The translations under genes were made by a program, and so were the position numbers. 51,644 nucleotides of DNA from JBFHDX01 sp041584475 (lineage in GTDB: Bacteria; Pseudomonadota; Alphaproteobacteria; UBA8366; JADFVY01): NCBI GenBank assembly GCA_041584475.1, contig JBFHDX010000013.1, positions 1-51,644 of the forward strand, written 5' to 3'. Under the pieces are notes generated by a model. That model was not told the DNA's origin. It did no database searches and saw only the letters and a list, made by a program, of their open reading frames with translations. How positions within the stretch are numbered: the first letter of the stretch is position 1; each line of letters begins with the position of its first letter. Shown piece after piece: positions 42,653 through 51,644 of this stretch.

Positions 42653-44602
42653 TCAACCCGCCTTGCGCATCGCTTCGGTGACGGGATAGGTCTCGACGTC
42701 GAGAATTCTGAGATCCGCCTTGATCGTTCCCTTGCGGCCGTCCTCGAAGGTGACGTCGGTCTCGATGTAGCACGTCTTCCGGCCCGAATACAGGGCCTCG
42801 ATCAACGGCGCATAGCGTTCGGCGACGAAGCCGCGCCGTACCTTGCGGGTCCGCGTCAGCTCGCCGTCGTCGGCGTCGAGTTCCTTGTGCAGCACGAGGA
42901 AACGCCTGATCTGCGAGCCGCCGAGCTGCGGATCCTCGGCGAGATCGCGGTTCACCTGCTCGACGTGCCCGCGGACGATCTCGAGCACCTGCGGGTGCGC
43001 CGCCAGCTCCTGATAGCCGCCGTAGGCGACGTTGTGGCGCTCCGCCCAGTTGCTCATGGCGGTCAGGTCGATATTGACGAACGCGGCGGTGAAATCCCGG
43101 CCGCCGCCGAAGGCGACCGCCTCCTTGATGTTGGGGAAGAACTTGAGCTTGTTCTCGAGGTATTTCGGCGCGAACAGCGTGCCGTCCGTCAACCTGCCGA
43201 CATCCTTCGCGCGGTCGATGATCTTGAGGTGACCGTCCTCGGCGAAGACGCCGGCGTCGCCGGTATGCACCCAGCCCTCGCCGTCCTTCGTCTGGGCCGT
43301 GGCTTCGGCGTTCTTGAAGTATTCGGCGAACGTGCCCGGCCCGCGGAACAGGACCTCGCCGTTGTCGGTGATGCGGACCTCGACCTCGGGCGCCGGCTTG
43401 CCGACCGTATCGGGCCGGATCTCGCCATTCGGCTGCACGGTGATGAACACGCTGGCCTCGGTCATGCCGTAGAGCTGCTTCAGGTTGATGCCGAGGGCGC
43501 GGAAGAAGTCGAAGATGTCGGGGCCGATCGCCTCGCCCGCCGTGTAGGCCAGGCGGATGCGGCTGAACCCCAGCGTGTTCTTGAGCGGCCCGTAAACCAG
43601 GGCGTCGCCGAGCGCGTAGAGCAGGCGGTCGACGACGCCTACCGCCTTCCCGTCGAGGATGCGCGTGCCGACGCGCTGCGCCCGCTCCATGAAGAAGTGG
43701 AACAGGCGGCGCTTCACCGGGGCCGCGTCCTCCATGCGGACCATGACCGTGGTCAGGAGCGATTCGAAGATGCGCGGCGGCGCGAAGAAGTAGGTCGGGC
43801 CGATGTCGCGCAGATCCTCCATCACCGTGGCCGCCGATTCCGGGCAGTTGACGCAGAAGCCGGCGACGTAGTTCTGGCCGAACGAGAAGATGTGGTCGCC
43901 GACCCACGCCATCGGCAGATAGGCGAGGATCTCGTCGCGGTCGCTCAGCCCCTCCATCTCGACGTTGTTCTGTGCGGTGCGCAGCACGTTGCGATGGGTC
44001 AGCACGACGCCCTTCGGATTGCCCGTCGTGCCCGAGGTGTAGAGCATCACCGAGGCGTCGTCGGCGCCCCCGGCGGCGACCGCCTCGTCATAGAATCCGG
44101 GATTGTCCCGATCCCACGCGCGGCCCTGCTCCTGCACCGCGTCGAACGCGTGCAGGAAATCCTGGTCGTAGTTGCGCATGCCGCGCGGGTCGTCGAAGAC
44201 GATCTGCCGGAGCTTCGGGCAGCGGTCCATGATCTCGAGCAGCTTGTCGACCTGCTCCTGGTCCTCGGCCATGGCGAAACGCGCCTCGGCGTGGTCGACG
44301 ACGAACGCCATCTCGTTCGCCACCGCATCCTGGTAGACCGGGACCGGCACGCCGCCGAGCGCCTGGGCGGCCGTCATCGTCCAGTAGAGCCGCGGCCGGT
44401 TGTCGCCGACGATGACGATCTTGTCGCCGCGCTCGAAGCCCATGGCGGCGAGCCCGCAGGCGAGCGCGCGCACCTCGTCGGCCACCTGCGCCCAAGTCCA
44501 GGTCTGCCAGATCCCCAGATCCTTCTCGCGGATCGCCGGCCGGCCGCCGCGCTGCCGAGCATTCTCAAGTAGCAGCTTGGGGAAGGTGTCGGCGGCCGTC
44601 AT
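42653..44602 (-). CDS. Long-chain-type acyl-CoA ligase (AMP-dependent synthetase)
   Basis: A 649-residue adenylate-forming enzyme of the FadD15/LACS-like group. The P-loop is YTSGTTGNPKGVVLTH (around residue 188), the A5 motif is LYGMTEAS, the A7 motif is GWVHTGDAGVFAEDG and the A8 region is DRAKD. Near the C-terminus the block TRTRKVRR carries the likely catalytic Lys. It should activate a carboxylic acid with ATP and CoA. It is the first gene of the liv operon, five bases from livG, suggesting that it activates what the importer brings in (inference). The divergent hydrolase gene begins 244 bases away. Confidence 0.92.
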   Translation of the reverse strand: MTAADTFPKLLLENARQRGGRPAIREKDLGIWQTWTWAQVADEVRALACGLAAMGFERGDKIVIVGDNRPRLYWTMTAAQALGGVPVPVYQDAVANEMAFVVDHAEARFAMAEDQEQVDKLLEIMDRCPKLRQIVFDDPRGMRNYDQDFLHAFDAVQEQGRAWDRDNPGFYDEAVAAGGADDASVMLYTSGTTGNPKGVVLTHRNVLRTAQNNVEMEGLSDRDEILAYLPMAWVGDHIFSFGQNYVAGFCVNCPESAATVMEDLRDIGPTYFFAPPRIFESLLTTVMVRMEDAAPVKRRLFHFFMERAQRVGTRILDGKAVGVVDRLLYALGDALVYGPLKNTLGFSRIRLAYTAGEAIGPDIFDFFRALGINLKQLYGMTEASVFITVQPNGEIRPDTVGKPAPEVEVRITDNGEVLFRGPGTFAEYFKNAEATAQTKDGEGWVHTGDAGVFAEDGHLKIIDRAKDVGRLTDGTLFAPKYLENKLKFFPNIKEAVAFGGGRDFTAAFVNIDLTAMSNWAERHNVAYGGYQELAAHPQVLEIVRGHVEQVNRDLAEDPQLGGSQIRRFLVLHKELDADDGELTRTRKVRRGFVAERYAPLIEALYSGRKTCYIETDVTFEDGRKGTIKADLRILDVETYPVTEAMRKAG

Positions 44603-44846
44603 CGTCGGCCACCCGCGACCAACGGGCAGCCCTTCGCCGTTCTCCCCGGTCCGCGATGCCCGGCGTATGGCGCAGTCCTGATGCGCACCGGATCCGGTCT
44701 CCCTGCAATCATTGTTCTGTGTTGTCCATCAAGGGACTTGACCGAATCTGGTACAGGCTGCCGGGGCACAGGTCAAGGCCGCTGCGCCGCGGCGACTTCA
44801 TGGCCGCGGCTGGCAACGCGCTGCGGCCTGCGCTAGACAGGCAGCC

Positions 44847-45656
44847 ATGCAGAGCGACGATTCCGCGCAGCCGCGTTACGACGAGCGCCCGGTGCCGGTC
44901 GCGGGCGGCCGCGTGCGGGTACGGCGCATCGAACCGGCGCAGCGGGTTCAGGCTGGCGGGCCGGTCCTGGTTTTCATCCACGAGGCGCTGGGCTGCATCG
45001 ACATGTGGCGCGACGTGCCCGCGCGGCTGGCGGCGATGACGGGCCTGCCGGCGCTCGTCTACGAGCGGCTCGGGCACGGCCGCGCCGACCCGCTCGCCCG
45101 GTCGCGCGATGCGGGCTATCTCGCGATCGAGGCCGAGGACGTGTTGCCGATCGTGCTCGGCGCGTGCGGCGTCGCCGACCCGGTCCTCGTCGGCCATTCC
45201 GACGGCGGCACGATCGCACTGCTCTACGCGGCGCGGCACCGGGTTCGCGCGGTCGTCACGGAGGCGGCGCACGTCTTCGTCGAGGAAGCGACGCTCGCCG
45301 GCATTCGCGACGCCGTGCGGGCGTGGCGCGCTACCGATCTGCGGGCGCGGCTCGCGCGCTACCACGGCGACAAGACGGAGGCCCTGTTCGCGGCGTGGTC
45401 CGACACCTGGCTCTCGCAGTCGTTCCGCGACTGGAACATCGAAGCGCGCCTCGCGGGCGTCGCGGCGCCGTGCCTCGTCATCCAGGGCGCCGACGACGAG
45501 TACGGGACGGAACGGCAGGTCGCTGCGATTGCCGCCGGCGTCTCGGGGCCGGCGCGCACGCTCGTGGTCCCGGATTGCGGCCATGTCCCGCACCTGCAGG
45601 CGGCGGACCGCGTGCTGCCGGCGATCGCCGACTTCGTGCGCGAGCAGCTGGGCTGA
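44847..45656 (+). CDS. Alpha/beta hydrolase
   Basis: A 269-residue alpha/beta hydrolase-fold protein without a signal peptide. The nucleophile elbow is GHSDGG (Ser118), an acid lies in the GADDEYG turn near residue 215, and the catalytic His is in DCGHVPHLQ near residue 245. The oxyanion-hole region is FIHEALGCIDMW. It resembles small esterases or C-C/ester hydrolases of catabolic pathways. It is divergent from the acyl-CoA ligase operon and upstream of acnA, with its own direction shared with acnA but a separate promoter for the latter. Substrate unknown. Confidence 0.88.
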   Translation: MQSDDSAQPRYDERPVPVAGGRVRVRRIEPAQRVQAGGPVLVFIHEALGCIDMWRDVPARLAAMTGLPALVYERLGHGRADPLARSRDAGYLAIEAEDVLPIVLGACGVADPVLVGHSDGGTIALLYAARHRVRAVVTEAAHVFVEEATLAGIRDAVRAWRATDLRARLARYHGDKTEALFAAWSDTWLSQSFRDWNIEARLAGVAAPCLVIQGADDEYGTERQVAAIAAGVSGPARTLVVPDCGHVPHLQAADRVLPAIADFVREQLG

Positions 45657-45666
45657 ACACGCCCAT

Positions 45667-45681
45667 GCTGCGCTGCAGCAA
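45667..45681. promoter_or_regulatory. CTGC-N3-GCAG palindrome upstream of acnA
   Basis: TGCTGCGCTGCAGCA has perfect CTGC/GCAG arms, the same pattern as the phasin operator at 11435-11449 apart from the central bases. It ends ten bases before the proposed -35 of acnA. Given the high GC content, chance is possible. Confidence 0.35.
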
Positions 45682-45690
45682 GATGACTCT

Positions 45691-45719
45691 TCAAATCGCC
45701 GGCGATACGGCCTATACAC
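45691..45719 (+). promoter_or_regulatory. acnA: Predicted promoter of acnA
   Basis: TTCAAA (45691-45696) and TATACA (45714-45719) are exactly 17 bases apart in otherwise GC-rich DNA. The predicted start near 45726 gives a leader of about 100 bases before the GTG start. Confidence 0.5.
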
Positions 45720-45828
45720 GGGTTCTCGCCGCGCCGGTTTGCCGTCGCGCGGCGGCGAACACAGATTCGATGGCAGGGCGCGATCGTGGCGCGCCTGCCG
45801 CAACCGGGACCAAGCAGGGAGATTCGCC

Positions 45829-48510
<2,682 letters not shown>

Positions 48511-48563
48511 CGCGGCGGGCCCGGCCGCCGCCCGGGCGGGTCGGCCCGCGCGCCGGAGCGCTT

Positions 48564-48588
48564 TCACCGACAAGTGATTCGTCGGTGA
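48564..48588. repeat. Inverted repeat between acnA and the DUF1223 gene
   Basis: TCACCGAC (48564-48571) and GTCGGTGA (48581-48588) form a perfect eight-base stem with a nine-base loop. No T run follows, so it may be an operator or mRNA element ahead of the DUF1223 gene as well as an acnA 3' hairpin. Confidence 0.45.
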
Positions 48589-48615
48589 GCCGCGGCGCGC
48601 GTATTGTCGGTGCGC

Positions 48616-49344
48616 ATGAAGACTTTCGTATGGTTTCTTGCCGCGGCCTTGGCGCTGGCCGCGCTGCCGGCGCGTGGCGAGGGTCCGGAGGATGCGCGGG
48701 CGCCCGTCGTCGTCGAGCTGTTCACCAGCCAGGGCTGCCCGGCCTGTCCGCCGGCCGACGCCTACATGCACGAGCTCGCCCGGCGCGACGACGTCATCGC
48801 CCTCGAATTCCACATCGACTACTACGACTATGGCGGCTGGATCGACCCGTTCGGCAGGCCCCACTTCACGTGGCGCTGGCAGCAATACGCGCGCGCCATG
48901 GGGGCGCGCTACGAGTACACCCCGTTCATGGTCATCGGCGGCGCCGCGCACGAGATCGGCTCGCAGCGCGGCCGCGTCGAGGCGCGCATCCGCGAGCAAC
49001 GCTTCGCCCCGCGCCCGGCGGTCCGGCTGGACGTCCGCATGGTCGGCCACGAGGCGGTGATCCGCGTCGACGGCTCGGCGCCGGCCGGCCTCTACGACGT
49101 GCTCGTGGCGACCTACGACCGCCGCACCGAGACCGCGATCACGGGCGGCGAGAATGTCGGTCACACCGCGGTCAACGTCAACGTCGTGCGCGGCTTCGAG
49201 CGCGTCGGGCAGTGGGCCGGCGAGCGCGTCGAGCTGACCGTGCCGCTCGACGGCATGCCGGGCGACGGCGGCTGCGCGATCCTGCTGCAGCGCGCCGGTG
49301 GCGGGCCGATCGCCGCGGCCGTCAATTTCGGCTTTCCGAACTGA
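48616..49344 (+). CDS. DUF1223 family secreted thioredoxin-like protein
   Basis: A 242-residue secreted protein. The signal peptide MKTFVWFLAAALALAALPARG precedes the DUF1223 hallmark VVVELFTSQGCPACPPADAY, in which Cys-Pro-Ala-Cys resembles a thioredoxin CxxC. Further family blocks are LEFHIDYYDYGGWIDPFG, QYARAMG and TPFMVIGGAAHEIGS. Its function is unknown, possibly periplasmic redox. I prefer ATG 48616 to the upstream TTG 48604. DUF1223 genes are commonly next to acnA in alphaproteobacteria, as here. Confidence 0.92.
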   Translation: MKTFVWFLAAALALAALPARGEGPEDARAPVVVELFTSQGCPACPPADAYMHELARRDDVIALEFHIDYYDYGGWIDPFGRPHFTWRWQQYARAMGARYEYTPFMVIGGAAHEIGSQRGRVEARIREQRFAPRPAVRLDVRMVGHEAVIRVDGSAPAGLYDVLVATYDRRTETAITGGENVGHTAVNVNVVRGFERVGQWAGERVELTVPLDGMPGDGGCAILLQRAGGGPIAAAVNFGFPN

Positions 49345-49443
49345 ACCGCTCGGGGGTCCGGCCGGAGCCGGGCTTGTCTCGCGCGCCGCGCCGCACGATA
49401 CTGCGGCGGGGGCGGGCGTGCGCCCTGCGGCGGGACGGATGAC

Positions 49444-50697
49444 ATGACGAGCGGTCGGCGGCGGATCGAGTTCCTGTTCCTCAATCTCGGCCATTTCTTC
49501 GACCATTTCCTGATCCTCGTTTACGCCACCGTGGCGATGGCGATCGCCACCGACCGCCGGGTCGAGATCGCCGGCGTCAACGGCGAATGGGGCCTCAGCT
49601 ACGCCGAGCTGGTGCCGTTCTCGGTCGCCGGCTTCGTCGCCTTCGGCCTGTTCTCGCTGCCCGCCGGCTGGCTCGCCGACCGCTGGAGCCGGCCGGCGAT
49701 GATCGCCGTGTTCTTCACCGCGATGGGCAGCGCCGCGATGCTGACGGCGCTGGCGCAGACGCCGTGGCAGCTGGCGGCCGGGATCCTGCTGATCGGCATC
49801 GCGGGCGCGATCTACCACCCGGTCGGCATCGCCATGGTCGTCCACGACCGCGCCCGCACCGGCGTGCCGCTGGCGCTGAACGGCGTGTTCGGCAATCTCG
49901 GCGTCGCCGTGGCGCCGCTGGCGACGCTGCTGCTGATCGAGGCGAGCGGCTGGCGCGCCGCGTTCCTCGTGCCGGGCGCCGCCTGCCTGCTGACCGGCCT
50001 CGCCTACATCGCGTTTCTGGCCCGCGGCCGCCGCGAGAACGCGGCGCCGGCCGGCGCGACCGTGCGCCGCGCCGCCGCGGCGGCGCCGGCGCTAGCGCTC
50101 GACCGGGCGACGCTGGTCCGCGTCTTCGCCATCATCTTCTTCACCGCGGCGGTCGGCAGCTTCATCTTCCAGAGCACGACCTTCGCGCTGCCGAAGATCT
50201 TCGACGAGCGGCTCGCCGGCCTCGCGACCAGCGGCCGCGAGGTCGGCTGGTGGGCGTTCGCCGTGCTGGCGGCGGCGTCGCTGGCGCAGCTCGTCGTCGG
50301 CTGGCTCGTCGACAACCACTCGGTGCGCCTCGTCTTCGCCGCGGTCGCGGCGCTCCAGGCGCTGTTCTTCTTCGCCATGATCAACCTCGACGGCGCCGGC
50401 GCGCTGCTCGTCGCCGTCGGCTTCATGCTGGTCGTGTTCGGCCAGGTGCCGATCAACGACGTGCTGATCGGCCGCATCGCCGCCAGCGAATGGCGCAGCC
50501 GCGCCTACGCGGCGCGCTACATCCTCTCCTTCGCGGTGATGGCGACGACGATCCCGACGATCGCCGCGCTGCACGCCTATTGGGGCTTCCACGCGCTGTT
50601 CCTGGCGATGGCGGCGGGCGCCGCGCTGATCCTCGTCGCCGTGCTGCAGCTGCCGGGGACGCGCCTGCGCGCCGCGCCGGCGCCGGCGGCGGAGTAG
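49444..50697 (+). CDS. Major facilitator superfamily transporter
   Basis: A 417-residue transporter with 12 predicted helices. The N-terminal FLFLNLGHFFDHFLILVYATVA and the loop after helix 2, GWLADRWSRPAM, with GAIYHPVGIAMV later, resemble the fosmidomycin resistance (Fsr)-like branch of MFS. The central cytoplasmic loop is Arg-rich (ARGRRENAAPAG), and the C-terminal half repeats the fold with VGWLVDNHSVRLVF as the equivalent loop. Substrate is unknown; efflux is suggested by the family. It is about 100 bases downstream of the DUF1223 gene. Confidence 0.9.
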   Translation: MTSGRRRIEFLFLNLGHFFDHFLILVYATVAMAIATDRRVEIAGVNGEWGLSYAELVPFSVAGFVAFGLFSLPAGWLADRWSRPAMIAVFFTAMGSAAMLTALAQTPWQLAAGILLIGIAGAIYHPVGIAMVVHDRARTGVPLALNGVFGNLGVAVAPLATLLLIEASGWRAAFLVPGAACLLTGLAYIAFLARGRRENAAPAGATVRRAAAAAPALALDRATLVRVFAIIFFTAAVGSFIFQSTTFALPKIFDERLAGLATSGREVGWWAFAVLAAASLAQLVVGWLVDNHSVRLVFAAVAALQALFFFAMINLDGAGALLVAVGFMLVVFGQVPINDVLIGRIAASEWRSRAYAARYILSFAVMATTIPTIAALHAYWGFHALFLAMAAGAALILVAVLQLPGTRLRAAPAPAAE

Positions 50698-50782
50698 GGG
50701 CCCGGGCGCGCGATCCCGGCCGGCGGACGGCGCGGCCATCGCGGCGGCCCGGACCCGGCAATTCCATTGAACACATGCGGCG

Positions 50783-50837
50783 CCGTAAGGCGCTTGCGCA
50801 GCGCGGCTTTCGGCGCCCGGGGAGTGACGCCTTACGG
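50783..50837. repeat. Inverted repeat after the MFS gene
   Basis: CCGTAAGGCG (50783-50792) and CGCCTTACGG (50828-50837) are perfect ten-base arms 35 bases apart. It could form the terminator-like end of the MFS transcript or be a small dispersed repeat. Confidence 0.5.
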
Positions 50838-50962
50838 GGGCCCGGCAGGTTGGGTCGGAACCAATTTTGTGAATAAATTCAAAGACTTGCTGGAGACTAG
50901 CGAGCAAGCGCAATTTGTTTAATCAAATCAATTGCTTAAATGGCCAGTGGGCAGTCACCAGA

Positions 50963-51073
50963 CGCCCCCTCGCCAACCCCTCCCCCGCGATCGCGGGAGA
51001 GGGGCTATTCCGTCGAGGCGGTACGACCGAGCTCCTCTCCCTTCAGGGGGAGGGGTTCGGGAGGGGGTGCGCC
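50963..51073. repeat. Dispersed-repeat-like imperfect inverted element
   Basis: The left end CGCCCCCTCGCCAACCCCTC and the right end, read in reverse complement, CGCACCCCCTCCCGAACCCC, match with few mismatches and can form a long hairpin. Inside is a shorter palindrome around CCCGCGATCGCGGG. This C-rich, G-rich arrangement with near-identical ends resembles intergenic repeats present in many copies in several proteobacterial genomes. Only one copy is in the window. Confidence 0.6.
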
Positions 51074-51178
51074 GGAGAAATGAGCGGGCCTGTCCCTGAC
51101 CCCCCGATGCCAAGCGGGGACGCGAGTTCCGCATGCGGACGCTAACGGAAGAACGCGAACCCGTTGACGCAGCCCGCC

Positions 51179-51644
51179 CTATCCCAGCCCCGCTTCCATC
51201 ACCCTGCTCATGCGGCGGGCGAACTCGGCCGCATCGCTGACCGGCTCGCCCTCGAGGATGCGCGCCTGGTCGAACAGCAGCCACGCCGCGTCCCGCACCA
51301 GCTCGGCCTTGCCGTCGGCCCGCGCCGCCTCGCCGAGGCGGCGGATCAGCCCGTGCTTGGGGTTGATCTCGAGGATCCGCGGCGCCGCGGTCTCGAGCTG
51401 CTTGTGCGCGCGCAGCAGCCGTTCGAGGTGGATGTCCATGTCGCCGTCGGCGGCGACCAGGCAGACCGCGCTGTCGGTCAGCCGGCTCGACGGCCGCACG
51501 TCCTTCACGCGCTCGCCGAGCGCCAGCTTGACGGCGGCGATCAGCGGCGCGAGCTCGCCTTCGGCCTTGGCGTCGGCCGGCTCGTCCGCCTTGCCGCCCT
51601 CGATCCTGGAGAGGTCGGCGCCGCCGCGCGTCACCGACTTGAAG
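51179..51644 (-). CDS. htpG: Chaperone HtpG (Hsp90), C-terminal part, gene continues beyond window
   Basis: About 155 C-terminal residues of bacterial Hsp90. Landmarks are the KLALGERVKDVRPSSRLTDS block, AVCLVAADGDMDIHLERLL, and the dimerisation-domain ILEINPKHGLIRRL, followed by WLLFDQARILEGEP. The gene runs off the right edge, so the ATPase and middle domains are not seen. The stop is TAG at 51179-51181. It converges on the MFS gene across the repeat-bearing region. Confidence 0.93.
   Translation of the reverse strand, partial: FKSVTRGGADLSRIEGGKADEPADAKAEGELAPLIAAVKLALGERVKDVRPSSRLTDSAVCLVAADGDMDIHLERLLRAHKQLETAAPRILEINPKHGLIRRLGEAARADGKAELVRDAAWLLFDQARILEGEPVSDAAEFARRMSRVMEAGLG

Larger units (their letters stand above)
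50698..51178. other. Intergenic region between MFS gene and htpG with repeats
   Basis: No gene is seen. It contains an inverted repeat (50783-50837), an unusually AT-rich island (50866-50945) with the imperfect palindrome CAATTTG...CAATTG and a CTTGCT/AGCAAG pair, then a long C-rich/G-rich inverted element (50963-51073). It lies between converging genes. Confidence 0.6.

Noticed and set aside
41853..43907. Single 684-codon minus-strand frame covering livG and part of the ligase
   Set aside because: Only its last 264 codons are LivG. The upstream part is a wrong-frame translation of the acyl-CoA ligase, so it is not a fusion.

Overview
The window reads as a piece of chromosome from a GC-rich alphaproteobacterium, probably a Rhodospirillales-like lineage. 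The reasons are the gene set and its arrangement: a TamA/TamB pair, tandem NnrU genes, YggT-DUF167-FolD, an alphaproteobacterial phasin, a System I cytochrome c maturation operon, acnA followed by a DUF1223 protein, and liv-type ABC transporters beside acyl-CoA ligases. No phage, plasmid, transposase or CRISPR genes were seen. The genus cannot be fixed from the sequence alone.

Layout. 1-11020 (all minus strand) is envelope and housekeeping: an M48 metalloprotease lipoprotein (cut by the window edge), a lipoprotein, TamB, TamA, two NnrU-like membrane proteins, FolD, DUF167 and YggT. At 11198 there is a tRNA-Ala(CGC), followed by a phasin gene whose promoter carries two different palindromes. 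12270-21222 holds all six genes of the ebo 'metabolite traffic' cluster in the order D, C, F (reversed), E, A, B. A secreted PQQ-type sugar dehydrogenase and a secreted monohaem cytochrome c sit in the middle of the cluster. 21404-29138 (minus) encodes cytochrome c maturation proteins CcmI, G, F, E, D, C, then B and A, with a small convergent membrane-protein gene between ccmC and ccmB. No ccmH is present.

29567-45656 is an accessory metabolic block. It has a PaaK-like CoA ligase; a CUT2-type sugar importer with a single-domain ATPase and a fused double permease; a divergent ROK regulator with an SDR dehydrogenase; a complete liv-type importer (F, binding protein, M, H, G) with a long-chain-type acyl-CoA ligase; and an alpha/beta hydrolase. 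45829-50697 (plus) holds acnA, a DUF1223 secreted thioredoxin-like protein and an MFS transporter. After about 480 bases containing a dispersed-repeat-like inverted structure comes the C-terminal end of htpG (minus).

How the parts may work together. The ebo genes are linked in other bacteria to delivery of a prenylated or otherwise carrier-bound metabolite to the periplasm. The embedded quinoprotein dehydrogenase and cytochrome c could oxidise the periplasmic product and pass electrons to the respiratory chain, and the neighbouring ccm operon makes c-type cytochromes. This last link is inference. The sugar importer, ROK regulator and SDR look like one sugar-uptake and oxidation unit, with an AT-rich NagC/Mlc-like operator in the shared promoter region. 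The liv block with its CoA ligase looks like uptake and activation of a carboxylic acid or amino acid.
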